Positions 1 to 9,139 of a DNA stretch of 64,000 bases are shown here, piece by piece. Source of the DNA: Rugamonas sp. A1-17. Its GTDB lineage: Bacteria > Pseudomonadota > Gammaproteobacteria > Burkholderiales > Burkholderiaceae_D. Location of the stretch: positions 186,001 through 250,000 of the forward strand of contig JAJLPB010000010.1 in assembly GCA_025548565.1 (NCBI GenBank), written 5' to 3'. Positions within the stretch are counted from its first letter, which is position 1, and each line of letters begins with the position of its first letter. A program made the position numbers and the translations under genes. The notes under the pieces are model-generated. The model worked only from the letters and a program-made list of their open reading frames with translations, did no database searches and was not told the DNA's origin.

Positions 1-82
1 TATAATATTCGGTTAGGAAGTTTCCGTTGTCTGGCAGGCACCATTGTCGGTACGAAAGCCTTCGAAGACGACCTAATGAGCG

Positions 83-100
83 ATAATTACCGGTAATTAT
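83..100. promoter_or_regulatory. perfect 18-bp palindrome upstream of lipoprotein gene
   Basis: ATAATTAC followed directly by its reverse complement, with a CCGG centre, about 48 bases before the start codon of the Ala/Pro-rich lipoprotein. An AT-rich stretch follows. It could be an operator or a short hairpin; no known regulator motif was recognised. Confidence 0.35.
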
Positions 101-147
101 TAATCGCAACAATTGTGTTTAATTTTGAATTAATTAAGGAAAACCCC

Positions 148-390
148 ATGAAAAAATCCCTGCTGATCGTTTCCCTGCTGGCTGTTGCTCTGGCTGCTTG
201 CTCGAAAAAAGAAGAAGCTCCTGCCGCTCCAGCTCCAGTAGCTGCTCCAGAAGCTGCTGCTCCTGCTGCTGCTCCAGCACCTGCTCCAGCTGCTGACGCT
301 GCTGCTCCAGCCGCTGCTGCTCCTGCCGCTTCGGACGCTGCCGCTGCTCCAGCCGCTTCGGCTGCTGCTGCTCCTGCTGCTTCGAAGTAA
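148..390 (+). CDS. small Ala/Pro-rich lipoprotein
   Basis: An 80-residue protein. It opens with a classic lipoprotein signal (MKKSLL start, hydrophobic core, lipobox LAAC with the cysteine near residue 17), followed by a short charged SKKEE stretch and then almost only Ala and Pro to the end. The start is set by a TAAGGA ribosome site just upstream of ATG 148. Ala codons are mostly GCT and Pro codons CCA, unlike the GCC/CCG use of neighbouring genes, which suggests strong expression. A strong terminator follows. The A/P tail could act as a flexible periplasmic spacer; no enzymatic domain is visible and the function is unknown. Confidence 0.8.
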   Translation: MKKSLLIVSLLAVALAACSKKEEAPAAPAPVAAPEAAAPAAAPAPAPAADAAAPAAAAPAASDAAAAPAASAAAAPAASK

Positions 391-403
391 TCAGCCTGTG
401 GAA

Positions 404-429
404 AAGCCGGCCTTCGGGCCGGTTTTTTT
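404..429 (+). terminator. rho-independent terminator of the lipoprotein gene
   Basis: A CCGGCC stem, TTCG loop, GGCCGG stem and a run of seven T, starting about 15 bases after the stop codon at 388-390. Confidence 0.9.
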
Positions 430-482
430 ACGCCTGATGCTTTTGCATCCAAGGGGAAAGCTCCATTTGGATGCGGATATAA

Positions 483-534
483 AAAACCCGCCAGCCTGAA
501 CGCAATCCTAAGCGCGTTCAGGCTGGCGGGTTTT
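483..534 (-). terminator. long hairpin terminator downstream of bamC
   Basis: A stem of about 20 pairs (aaaacccgccagcctgaacg and its complement) with A and T runs on either side, so it can work in both directions. It lies downstream of the bamC stop on the minus strand. A second smaller hairpin (ATAGCCGG/CCGGCTAT, 542-563) sits between it and bamC. Confidence 0.85.
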
Positions 535-567
535 GTTTTAAATAGCCGGCAATTACCGGCTATCGCT

Positions 568-1743
568 TTATTTCAATTGCTCGTGCAGCAGCGTCAGGAT
601 CTTATCGGCGACCGGGGTGGCTTCCGCCTTGCCGGCATTGCTCAACACGGTAACGGTGCTGCTATTACCCGCGCCGGCTTTCACCGAAATGCGATAGCGC
701 TGCGCTTCCTTATCGGCTTCCGACGACGAGCCCCAGCTGAACAGCTTGCTGAAGAAGCCCTTGGTCTCAGCCGCATCATCCACGTAACGAACGAAATACG
801 TACCCTGGGTGCGGTCGCGGTCTTCCACAGTGAAGCCGGCGCGGTCCAGCGCCAGGCCCACACGGCGCCAGGCGCGGTCGAAGCCCTCGTCCACCTGCAC
901 GGCGCGGTCGGCGCCCGTGCCCACCAGCGACGCATGCTGCGGCTGCACAATCGCGGTGTCGACAGCGGATTTGGCTTGCGCCACTTCCGAACCGTTGCCC
1001 AGCTTGGTCATCAGGCGCGCCAGGAATTCAGCTTCCAGGCCCGGATCGTTGGGACGCGGCATCCAGGTGGTCGATTCCTTCTGGGCGCCGGTCACCACTT
1101 CCTGGGCGCCGCGATGGCTGATGTAGATCTCGCTGGCGCCGTCGGCGCGGCGTTCGACGCGGGTGCGGAACTTGTCGCGCTCGCCGCTCGAATAGACCGA
1201 GTCAAAGACCTTGCCGATGGTGTTGCGGATGAAATCCTGCGGAATCTTCGCGCGGTTTTCGTTCCATTCGGTTTCCATGGTGCCGGCGGTGGCGTTTTCC
1301 TTGGCCAGCACGAAGCCCGAGTCTTCCCAGAACTGTTTCAGCTGTGGCCACAGTTGCTCAGGCGTCTGCTTGATGACCAGCCAGCGCTGGTTGCCGTCGC
1401 GCTCGACCTTGATGTCGTTGATGCTGGTCGGCACCACGGTACCTGCGGCAGGCGTGCCCGGCATGATGGCAGCCGGGCCGGCGACGACGCCCTTGGAAGC
1501 GTTGTAACCCGAGGCGGTGGCGATGCCGTTGTTCGAGTCCGGCAGCGAGTAGCGGTTATCTTTCTGCAATTGCGTCAGATCCGGCGGCACGTCCAGCGTG
1601 CTGGCCTTCTTGGCGGACTTGTAGTCCACCTTATCGTTACCGACTACGGAGCTGATCATGCCGCAACCGGTCAAACTGGCCATCAATGCGCCAACCACAA
1701 CGGCGCGCTGCGAGGAAATAGAAGCTGTCTTGCGAATAGTCAT
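568..1743 (-). CDS. bamC: outer membrane protein assembly factor BamC
   Basis: A lipoprotein of 391 residues of the BamC/NlpB family, part of the BAM complex that folds beta-barrel proteins into the outer membrane. The start at ATG 1743 (MTIRK) gives a proper lipoprotein signal with lipobox LTGC; the longer frame from a TTG further upstream adds no useful sequence. The region after the lipobox is an extended linker (DYKSAKKASTLDVPPDL), typical of the family, followed by two helix-grip domains. It lies directly downstream of dapA, the usual pairing in proteobacteria, and ends at a strong terminator. Confidence 0.9.
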   Translation of the reverse strand: MTIRKTASISSQRAVVVGALMASLTGCGMISSVVGNDKVDYKSAKKASTLDVPPDLTQLQKDNRYSLPDSNNGIATASGYNASKGVVAGPAAIMPGTPAAGTVVPTSINDIKVERDGNQRWLVIKQTPEQLWPQLKQFWEDSGFVLAKENATAGTMETEWNENRAKIPQDFIRNTIGKVFDSVYSSGERDKFRTRVERRADGASEIYISHRGAQEVVTGAQKESTTWMPRPNDPGLEAEFLARLMTKLGNGSEVAQAKSAVDTAIVQPQHASLVGTGADRAVQVDEGFDRAWRRVGLALDRAGFTVEDRDRTQGTYFVRYVDDAAETKGFFSKLFSWGSSSEADKEAQRYRISVKAGAGNSSTVTVLSNAGKAEATPVADKILTLLHEQLK

Positions 1744-1821
1744 GTCGTTACTGTTTAAGAAGCTGAAAAGCAGCAAATCAGGGATGATCCGAACCGAAGT
1801 CGGGGCTTGTGGCTAAGGTTT

Positions 1822-2697
1822 TTACAGTACGCCGGCTTCTCGCAGGGCCGCGCGTACCGCGTCATGGCATTCGGCCGCCAGCGGCACCAGCGGCAGGCGG
1901 ATGCCAGCCGGCATTTTGCCCATTTCCGCCAGCGCCCATTTGACCGGCACCGGATTCGGCTCGATGAACAGTTTCTGGTGCAGCGGGAACATCTTATTGT
2001 TCAGTTCGACCGCCTTGGCGATGTTGCCGGCGATCGCCGCTTCGCACATGTCGGCCATGTCGCGCGGGGCGACGTTGGCGGTGACGGAGATGTTGCCTGC
2101 GCCGCCGGCCAACATCAGGGCCATCGCGGTCGGATCGTCGCCCGAGTACACGGCGAACGATTTAGGCGCCAGGCGCAACAGGTCGTAGCCGCGGCCGATG
2201 TTGCCGGTCGCGTCTTTGACGCCGACGATGTTAGGGATTTGCGCCAGGCGCAGGATGGTCTCGTTGCTCATGTCGGCAACGGTGCGGCCCGGCACGTTGT
2301 ACAGGATCACCGGCAGGTCCACCGCTTCGGCGATGGCCTTGAAGTGCTGGTACATGCCTTCCTGGGTAGGACGGTTGTAGTAAGGAACCACTTGCAGCGT
2401 GGCGTCCGCCCCGGCCTCCTTGGCGAAGCGGGTCAGCTTGATCGCCTCGGCGGTGGAATTGGCGCCGGCGCCGGCGATGATGGGGATGCGTCCCTTGGCG
2501 TGGGCAACCGTCGCCTTGATCAGCGCGCAGTGCTCTTCCACGCTCACGGTGGCCGATTCGCCGGTGGTGCCGGCGATGACGATGCTGTCCGTACCTTCGG
2601 CGATGTGCCAGTCGATCAGCTGATTCAGACCCTCGAAGTCCAGACTGCCGTCTGCGTTCATCGGGGTGACGATTGCTACTATGCTGCCCTTAATCAT
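1822..2697 (-). CDS. dapA: 4-hydroxy-tetrahydrodipicolinate synthase
   Basis: A 291-residue class I aldolase that condenses pyruvate with aspartate semialdehyde, the first committed step of lysine and diaminopimelate synthesis. The Schiff-base lysine is K161 in NIVGVKDATGN; Tyr133 lies in ILYNVPGRT and the GTTGE phosphate-type loop is near residue 43. Start ATG 2697 (MIKGSI) fits the normal length of about 292; an 11-residue upstream extension is not needed. It is followed by bamC after 78 bases, the common arrangement. Confidence 0.96.
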   Translation of the reverse strand: MIKGSIVAIVTPMNADGSLDFEGLNQLIDWHIAEGTDSIVIAGTTGESATVSVEEHCALIKATVAHAKGRIPIIAGAGANSTAEAIKLTRFAKEAGADATLQVVPYYNRPTQEGMYQHFKAIAEAVDLPVILYNVPGRTVADMSNETILRLAQIPNIVGVKDATGNIGRGYDLLRLAPKSFAVYSGDDPTAMALMLAGGAGNISVTANVAPRDMADMCEAAIAGNIAKAVELNNKMFPLHQKLFIEPNPVPVKWALAEMGKMPAGIRLPLVPLAAECHDAVRAALREAGVL

Positions 2698-2784
2698 AGG
2701 TAACCACTGCCTGCATAAAGTATAAAACAACGATTGTAGACGATAGCCTGCCCGTATGGTGCATTCGGGGCGACAAATCGGCCC

Positions 2785-3333
2785 TCAAAATGGCGGTAAA
2801 AGCGCCGCCACGCGCGGGAAATCAGGCTTCACGGCGCATAGACGTTGCACCATGGCAGCTTTTGGCGTGTCGATGACGCCGTCCTCGAAGGCCACCACGC
2901 GCAAGCCGTGGTTGCGGGCCCAGTCCAGCAGTTCGCCGGCCTGCAGCAAAAAGGCCGGATTCGAGGGCTTGCCGAACTGCGCGTTGCCATCCGCGAAGGT
3001 TTCGTAGATCAATACGCCGTTCGGCGCCAGGCTGGCCAACATGTCGGCAATTAACGGCCGATGCAGGTAGTTTGTGACCACGATGCCGGCGAATCGGTCC
3101 GGGCCGAAGGGCCAGGCGGCGCCCGCCTCTTCCAGGTCGATGGCGGTGGTGGTGATTTCAGGCCCTGCCGCGACGGCCAGCGCTTCGGGATCGCGGTCCA
3201 CCGCGACCACGGCGTGGCCCAGCGAGGCCAGGTGGCGCGCATGGCGTCCGCTGCCGCAGGCGAGATCCAGCACTTCGCCGCCGGGGATCAACGGGGCGTA
3301 ACGCTGCACCCAAGGGGAGACGACATCGCTCAT
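2785..3333 (-). CDS. class I SAM-dependent methyltransferase
   Basis: A 182-residue protein with the SAM-binding motif I (VLDLACGSGRH), an acidic residue at the end of strand 2 (AVDRD) and a motif near VTNYLHRP. It resembles small TehB/UbiE-type methyltransferases; the substrate cannot be told. The start codon overlaps the trpS stop (ATGA, 3330-3333), so it is probably translationally coupled to trpS. The long upstream in-frame extension lies inside trpS and is rejected. Confidence 0.85.
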   Translation of the reverse strand: MSDVVSPWVQRYAPLIPGGEVLDLACGSGRHARHLASLGHAVVAVDRDPEALAVAAGPEITTTAIDLEEAGAAWPFGPDRFAGIVVTNYLHRPLIADMLASLAPNGVLIYETFADGNAQFGKPSNPAFLLQAGELLDWARNHGLRVVAFEDGVIDTPKAAMVQRLCAVKPDFPRVAALLPPF

Positions 3334-4532
3334 GAGTACGCCAGCCCCATGGCTTCGCGCACGTCGCGCATGGTTTCCAGCGCCATCTTGCGGGCCGCGT
3401 CGTTGCCGTCGGCGACAATGGCGCGCACCAGCGACGGGTCGTCCAGATACTGCTGGGCGCGCTCGTGCATGGGTTCCTGTTCCTTGATGATGGCGTCGAT
3501 TACCGGCTGTTTGCATTCGATGCAGCCGATGCCGGCGGATTTACATCCTTTTACCACCCATTCCTGGGTCGCGTTGTCGGAGTACACCTGGTGGAACTGC
3601 CAGACCGGGCAGCGGGCCGGATCGCCGGCGTCGGTGCGGCGCACGCGGGCCGGGTCGGTCGGCATGGTGCGGATCTTCTTTTCCACGGTGGCCTTGTCCT
3701 CGCGCAGCGCGATGGAATTGCCGTAACTCTTGGACATCTTGCGGCCGTCCAGGCCCGGCAGGCGCGAGGCGGCCGTCAGGCGGGCCTGCGGCTCGACCAG
3801 GATCAGCTTGCGGCTGCCCTCCAGGTAGCCGAACAGGCGCTCGCGGTCGCCCATCGACAGGCTCTGGGCGTCGTCCAGCATGGCCTTGGCCTGCTCCAGC
3901 GCCTCTTCCTTGCCATCCTGCTGGTATTCGGTGCGCAGTTCGTTGTAAAGCTTGGCGCGCTTGCTGCCGAGCTTCTTGACGGCGTCCTGCGCCTTTTCCT
4001 CGAAGCCTTTTTCCTTGCCGTACAGGTGGTTAAAGCGGCGCGCGATCTCGCGCATCATCTCGATATGCGGGACCTGGTCGTCGCCCACCGGCACCTGGCT
4101 GGCGCGGTAGATCAGCACGTCGGCCGCCTGCAGCAGTGGGTAGCCGAGGAAGCCGTACGTGGCCAGGTCCTTGTTGGACAGGTTCTCGATCTGGTCCTTG
4201 TAGGTCGGCACGCGCTCCAGCCAGCCCAGCGGGGTGGCCATCGACAGCAGCAGGTGCAGCTCGGCATGCTCGGGCACGCGGGACTGGATGAACAGCGTGG
4301 ACTGCGACGGGTCGACGCCGGCGGCCAGCCAGTCGATCAGCATTTCCCAGGTGCTGCGCTCGATGATGGACGGGTCGTCGTAGTGCGTGGTCAGCGCGTG
4401 CCAGTCGGCCACGAAGAACAGGCACGGCAGCTCGGACTGCATCTTGATCCAGTTCTTCAAGGCGCCGTGGTAGTGGCCCAGGTGCATGGCCCCTGTCGGG
4501 CGCATGCCGGATACAACACGATCGGGATACAT
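3330..4532 (-). CDS. trpS: tryptophan--tRNA ligase
   Basis: A class I aminoacyl-tRNA synthetase of 400 residues charging tRNA-Trp. HIGH-type motif HLGH at residues 17-20 and KMSKS at 265-269 are intact. It is longer than the ~330-residue E. coli type, with an extra segment of about 60 residues before KMSKS and a C-terminal CxxC-like pair (GCKSAGIGCIECKQ). Only 6 bases separate it from the M50 protease gene upstream, so they are likely one operon. Confidence 0.96.
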   Translation of the reverse strand: MYPDRVVSGMRPTGAMHLGHYHGALKNWIKMQSELPCLFFVADWHALTTHYDDPSIIERSTWEMLIDWLAAGVDPSQSTLFIQSRVPEHAELHLLLSMATPLGWLERVPTYKDQIENLSNKDLATYGFLGYPLLQAADVLIYRASQVPVGDDQVPHIEMMREIARRFNHLYGKEKGFEEKAQDAVKKLGSKRAKLYNELRTEYQQDGKEEALEQAKAMLDDAQSLSMGDRERLFGYLEGSRKLILVEPQARLTAASRLPGLDGRKMSKSYGNSIALREDKATVEKKIRTMPTDPARVRRTDAGDPARCPVWQFHQVYSDNATQEWVVKGCKSAGIGCIECKQPVIDAIIKEQEPMHERAQQYLDDPSLVRAIVADGNDAARKMALETMRDVREAMGLAYS

Positions 4533-4538
4533 AGTCGC

Positions 4539-5216
4539 TCAGCTCAGAAGGAAAATAAGGGGGTACAACAGCACATGGAACATGCTCTGCAAAATGTGCA
4601 TGCCGCCGATCAGGAAGCCGGTCAGCATACCGAACTGCATCATCAGGATCAGGCCGATGAACACGTACATGCCATAACGTTCGATTTGCGCGTACTTGCG
4701 CGCCAGCGGCAGCGGCAGGATGCCGGTGACGATGCGGCCGCCATCCAGCGGCGGCAACGGAATCAGGTTGAAGACGCACATGGCGGAGTTGACGCCGATG
4801 CCGGCCTTGCTCATCTCGATGAAGAAGTCGTCCTGCGGGATGCCCAGCGCATAGGTCAGTACCACCCACAGCGCCATCCAGCCCAGGCCCATGGCGAAGT
4901 TGGCCGCCGGGCCGGCCGCCGCCACCAGGGCCATCTGCTTTTTCGGATTGCGCAGGCGGCCGTAGTCGACCGGCACCGGCTTGGCGTAGCCGAGCGCGGG
5001 CAGGTGCAGCAGGCTCAGGATCAGCGGCAGGATCACCGTGCCGAAGGGGTCGATGTGGCGCAGCGGATTGAGGCTCAGGCGGCCTTCGTTGGCTGCGGTG
5101 GGGTCGCCGAAATAACGGGCGACGTATCCGTGTGCGGCTTCATGCAGGGAAATTGCAAAAAGAACAGGGATCAGGTAGACCGCGATGGTCTGGATAATAC
5201 TATCGGTTTCGTTCAT
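4539..5216 (-). CDS. site-2 protease family (M50) membrane metalloprotease
   Basis: A 225-residue integral membrane protein with the zinc motif HEAAH at residues 25-29 inside the first hydrophobic region, and the second conserved motif NLIPLPPLDGG, which supplies the third zinc ligand. Several hydrophobic segments follow. This compact form matches the Rip/YwhC-type group rather than RseP because no PDZ domain is present. It is tightly linked to trpS and yciO. The substrate is unknown. Confidence 0.9.
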   Translation of the reverse strand: MNETDSIIQTIAVYLIPVLFAISLHEAAHGYVARYFGDPTAANEGRLSLNPLRHIDPFGTVILPLILSLLHLPALGYAKPVPVDYGRLRNPKKQMALVAAAGPAANFAMGLGWMALWVVLTYALGIPQDDFFIEMSKAGIGVNSAMCVFNLIPLPPLDGGRIVTGILPLPLARKYAQIERYGMYVFIGLILMMQFGMLTGFLIGGMHILQSMFHVLLYPLIFLLS

Positions 5217-5322
5217 GAAGGGATTTTACCAGAGGCCGGAGCGTGCTCTTGCTGCGCCGTCAAGGGCCGGCGCGCTTGCCCAGTTAAAAGCCTGACATTG
5301 ACAGCCCAGGCTTAGGCCGGGC

Positions 5323-5946
5323 TTACAAGCCGAACATGGCCGCGTCGCCCCTGCCCTGGCGCACCAGCTCGGCGTCCGAACCGCTGAGGTCGATCACCGT
5401 GGTCGGCTCCAGGCTGCACGCGCCGCCGTCGATGACCAGCTCGATCTGCTTGCCCAGCCGCTCGCAGATGGCGTCGGCGTCGTTCAGCGCGTCCTCCTCG
5501 CCCGGCATGATCAGCGTGGTGCCCAGCAGCGGCTGCTGCAGCTCTTCCAGCAGCGCGTGGACAATGGCGTCCTCCGGTACCCGCAGGCCGATGGTCTTGC
5601 GCGACGGATGGCTGAGCCGGCGCGGCACGCACTTGGTCGCTTCCAGGATGAAGGTGAATGGGCCCGGCGTGGCCGCCTTGAGCAGGCGGAACTGGCGGTT
5701 ATCGACCCGCGCGTAGACGCCGATCTCGCTCAGGTCGCGACACAGCAGGGTCAGGTGGTGTTTTTCATCGATGCCGCGGATGCGCCGCAGGCGCTCGACC
5801 GCCGCCTTGTCGTCCAGATGGCAGACCAGGGCGTAACAGGAATCCGTCGGCACGGCGACGATGCCGCCGTCGTGCACGATCTGCGCCGCCTGTTTGATCA
5901 GGCGCGGCTGCGGATTGACGGGATGGACCTGGAAAAATTGACTCAT
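5323..5946 (-). CDS. L-threonylcarbamoyladenylate synthase-type protein (YciO/Sua5 family)
   Basis: A 207-residue YrdC-fold protein. The conserved opening VAVPTDSCYAL, the KHHLTLLCRDLSEIG stretch and the GPFTFILEAT motif match the YciO branch, related to the enzyme that makes threonylcarbamoyl-AMP for tRNA t6A. YciO proteins are thought to be paralogues of TsaC/Sua5, so actual t6A activity is an inference. It sits between htpX and the M50 protease in the same orientation. Confidence 0.88.
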   Translation of the reverse strand: MSQFFQVHPVNPQPRLIKQAAQIVHDGGIVAVPTDSCYALVCHLDDKAAVERLRRIRGIDEKHHLTLLCRDLSEIGVYARVDNRQFRLLKAATPGPFTFILEATKCVPRRLSHPSRKTIGLRVPEDAIVHALLEELQQPLLGTTLIMPGEEDALNDADAICERLGKQIELVIDGGACSLEPTTVIDLSGSDAELVRQGRGDAAMFGL

Positions 5947-5989
5947 ATGGGCGCTGCCGGTGCATGGTCCCGGCCGCTGTTAATCACGG

Positions 5990-6874
5990 TTAAGATTGTA
6001 CGCTACGCAAGGCCGCAATACGCTGCTCAAAAGGTGGATGGGTGGAAAACAGTGCAGTCCAGCCACCGGCGGCGGTGATGCCGGCCGCCGCGATCGACTG
6101 TGGCAAGGCGCCCGGCTCCATGCCGTTCAGGCGGGCCAGCGCGTGCTGCATCGGCACGCTGCTGCCCAGCAGCCTGGCGGAACCGGCGTCGGCGCGGAAT
6201 TCGCGCTGGCGCGAGAACCAGGCCACGATCAGCGAGGCGGCCAGGCCGAAGATGATCTCGCACACAAACACCGTCACCATGTAGCCGATGCCGGGGCCGC
6301 GCCGTTCGCTGTCGTTATTCTTCAGCAGCACGTTGTCGACGAAGAAGCCCACCACCCGCGCCAGGAACACCACGAAGGTGTTGACCACGCCCTGGATCAG
6401 GGTCATGGTCACCATGTCGCCGTTGGCGACGTGGGCGACTTCGTGGCCCAGCACGGCTTCCACCTCGTCGCGGTTCATGTTTTCCAGCAGGCCGGTGGAG
6501 ACCGCCACCAGCGCCGAATTCTTGAAGGCGCCGGTGGCGAAGGCGTTCGGTTCGCCGTCGTAGACCGCCACTTCCGGCATGGCGATGCCGGCGCGCTCGG
6601 ACAACGCCTTGACGGTGTTGACCAGCCACAGCTCGGTCGAGGACGACGGCGTTTCGATCACGCGGGCGCCGGTCGACCACTTGGCCATCGGCTTGCTGAT
6701 CAGCAGGGAAAAAATCGCGCCGGTAAAGCCGACCACCAGCGAGAACGCCAGCAGGCTGCCCAGCTGCAGCGTGCTACCCGATCCAGGACGGCCGATGCCC
6801 AGCAGCGACAGCACGATGGACAGCACCAGCATCACGGCGAGGTTGGTGGCGATAAACAGGACGATGCGTTTCAT
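5990..6874 (-). CDS. htpX: heat-shock membrane protease HtpX
   Basis: A 294-residue M48 metalloprotease of the inner membrane that degrades misfolded membrane proteins. Two N-terminal membrane segments (residues 4-27 and 38-60), the zinc motif HEVAH at 144-148 and two later hydrophobic segments are visible. The length is normal for the family. The start is supported by a GGAGA ribosome site a few bases before ATG 6874. Confidence 0.95.
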   Translation of the reverse strand: MKRIVLFIATNLAVMLVLSIVLSLLGIGRPGSGSTLQLGSLLAFSLVVGFTGAIFSLLISKPMAKWSTGARVIETPSSSTELWLVNTVKALSERAGIAMPEVAVYDGEPNAFATGAFKNSALVAVSTGLLENMNRDEVEAVLGHEVAHVANGDMVTMTLIQGVVNTFVVFLARVVGFFVDNVLLKNNDSERRGPGIGYMVTVFVCEIIFGLAASLIVAWFSRQREFRADAGSARLLGSSVPMQHALARLNGMEPGALPQSIAAAGITAAGGWTALFSTHPPFEQRIAALRSVQS

Positions 6875-6984
6875 TGGAGGTCTCCGTTACGGACAGAAGT
6901 ATGTCCAAACATTAAGGTGTGACCGCGCGAATTCAAGATACAAGCTCTTACAACGCGCCGGTAATCGGCGCGGCGAATTACCGA

Positions 6985-7818
6985 TCAGAACCAGTCGTGC
7001 CAGACCGGGGTGACGTTGGCAGGCAGTGGCGGCAGCAGCGCGAAGTCGACACGGGATTCGCCCGGCGCGTGGAAGTCGGTGCCGCGCGAGGCCAGGAAGC
7101 CGTAGCTGTTGGCCAGCTGCGCGTAGATCGGATACTGCTCCGGCGTGTGGCTGCCGGTGACCACCTCGATGGCCGCGCCGCCGAGCTGCTTGAACTCGTC
7201 GAACAGCTGGCCCTGCGCCAGCTGGCTGAACTTGTACCGGCCGGGATGGGCGATCACGGCGATGCCACCGGCGCCGCGTATCCAGTTGACCGAATCGGCC
7301 AGCGTTGCCCAGCAATGCGGCACGTAGCCCGGCTTGCCCTCGGACAGGTATTTCTTGAACACTTCAGGAATATTGGCGCACACGCCGATTTCCACCAGGT
7401 AGCGCGCAAAGTGCGTGCGCGACATCAGGTCGGGATTGCCCACGTACTTGAGCGCACCCTCGTAGGCGCCCTCGATGCCGACCTTGGCCAACTGGTTGGC
7501 GATCTCGCGGCCACGGTTGTCGCGGCCGGAACGGGTGCAGGCCAAGCCGTTGACCAGCCCGGCATTGTTCTCATCGATCTGCAGGCCGACGATGTGCACG
7601 GTTTCGTTGGCCCAGGTGATCGAGATCTCGACCCCGGTGACGAAACGCATGCCCTGCTCCTGCGCGGCGGCGCGGGCGGCGGGGATGCCGCCCACTTCGT
7701 CGTGGTCGGTCAGCGCCCACACGTCCACACCCGCCTTGCGCGCGTGCTGCGCCACGGCGGCCGGCGCGAGGACGCCGTCGGAAACGTTGGAATGGCAGTG
7801 CAGATCGACTTTCAACAT
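6985..7818 (-). CDS. PHP-domain phosphoesterase (3',5'-nucleoside bisphosphate phosphatase type)
   Basis: A 277-residue PHP-fold protein with metal-binding motifs DLHCHSNVSDG near the N-terminus, ALTDHDEVGG, and later histidine motifs AHPGRY and GTDFH. The family (YciV/Rnm-like) removes the 3' phosphate from 3',5'-bisphosphonucleotides and can trim small RNA ends. ATG 7818 (MLKVDLH) is preferred over a TTG three codons earlier. It lies upstream of htpX and next to the broken dehydratase gene. Confidence 0.88.
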   Translation of the reverse strand: MLKVDLHCHSNVSDGVLAPAAVAQHARKAGVDVWALTDHDEVGGIPAARAAAQEQGMRFVTGVEISITWANETVHIVGLQIDENNAGLVNGLACTRSGRDNRGREIANQLAKVGIEGAYEGALKYVGNPDLMSRTHFARYLVEIGVCANIPEVFKKYLSEGKPGYVPHCWATLADSVNWIRGAGGIAVIAHPGRYKFSQLAQGQLFDEFKQLGGAAIEVVTGSHTPEQYPIYAQLANSYGFLASRGTDFHAPGESRVDFALLPPLPANVTPVWHDWF

Positions 7819-7847
7819 ATGGCTCAATATTTACGGCAATGAAGGCT

Positions 7848-8888
7848 TCATTGTACGCTGCCTGGGCAAAGTCCATCCATGGCTGTGCCAAGACCCGCGC
7901 CGCGCACGCGCGCACCGCGCGCCAGCAGCTCGGCGAAGCGCACCGGATCGATGTTCGAGCCGCACACCAGCACGCCCACGCGCTTGCCCGCCAGCCGCTC
8001 GCGCAGCGGTCCGAACAGCGCGGCGGTCGCCACCGCAGCCGCCGGTTCCGCCACCAGCTTGGCGTCGCGGAACAGGTTCAGCATCGCCAGGCAGATCTCG
8101 TCGTCGGTCACCCGCACCACCTCGTCGACGAAGCGGCGGCACACGCCGAAGCTGTAGGGCATGGCGTATGGCGCGCCCAGGCTGTCGGCCACGGTGTCGA
8201 CCCGCTCCAGCGCTTCCGGCTGGCCCGAGGCGAAGCTGCGGTACAGCGCATCGGCGCCGAACGGCTCCGCGCCGTACACCGCGCAGGCCGGATTGATCTG
8301 CTTGACGGCGGCGGCGATGCCCGCGCACAGGCCGCCTCCGCCCACCGGCACCACCACCGCGTCCAGTCGCGGCACCTGCGCCATCAGTTCCAGGCCGACA
8401 GTCGCAGTACCTTGCGCGGTCAGCGGCCCTTCGTACGGATGCAGCATGGTGCGCATTTCGTCGCGCTCGATCTCGCGGCCGCGCGCGAAAGCTTGGTGTA
8501 CGTCGGGCATCAGCAGCACTTCGGCGCCCAATTCGCGGCAGGCGGCGATGCGGGCCGGGCTGGCGTGCCGCGGCATCACCACCTTGGCGCCGCACCCGGC
8601 CAACCTGGCCGCGTAGGCTGCCGCGATCGCGTGGTTGCCGGCGCTAACGGCGACGATGCCGCGCCGCCGTGCAGCCTCGCCCAGCGCTTCGATGCAGTTG
8701 AGGGCGCCGCGCAGCTTGAAGGTGCCGGTCTTCTAGAACAGTTCCAGCTTGAGCCAGACCTCGCCGCCGGCGAACTGTTCTTCGGCCACGCCGGTCTGCC
8801 AGCGCCATACGGGCGTCTCAAGGATTTTTCCTTGCAGGCGGCGGGCGGTATCGCGGACTTCGGCCAGCGAGGGATAGGATGGTGTCAT
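7848..8888 (-). pseudogene. threonine/serine dehydratase broken by an in-frame amber codon
   Basis: A full-length fold-type II PLP enzyme frame (346 codons before the stop) from ATG 8888, interrupted at codon 52 by TAG (plus-strand cta 8733-8735). It lies just before the PLP lysine motif TGTFKLRGA (Lys58). Both sides stay in one frame, and a glycine loop (VVPVGGGGLCAG) and the C-terminal core look intact. CAG to TAG would explain it, since Gln fits the family at that place. The part after the stop has a TTG restart option at 8603, but that would lack the catalytic lysine. A sequencing error or suppression remains possible. Confidence 0.85.
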
Positions 8889-9139
8889 GGTGCAGCTCCA
8901 TAGAATATTCGAGGGAATGCGGCATGGCCGCGTGGAGTCTGGGGGCGCCGAGCACCGGCGCAGCCGCAGCTCAGCGACCCTGAATAATTCGAATAATGGA
9001 GACGGCGGACAGGCTCCGACCGGCTAACGCGGCGGCACCAGCGTCGGAGGCGACGTGGCTGCGGGTTGGCTGGATGGTCGGATGCGAGTTCATGTGTTCA
9101 ATCATGCCAAAACCACAAAGCCTTGGCAAGTGTTTCGTA

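Noticed and set aside
87..452. minus-strand Ala/Gly-rich frame opposite the small lipoprotein
   Set aside because: Mirror of the GCT/CCA repeats; no signal or start site.
3465..5315. 616-residue plus-strand frame over trpS and M50 genes
   Set aside because: Antisense shadow of two conserved genes with intact active-site motifs.
7848..8603. restart of the dehydratase at TTG 8603
   Set aside because: It would lack the PLP lysine at codon 58 and has no ribosome site.
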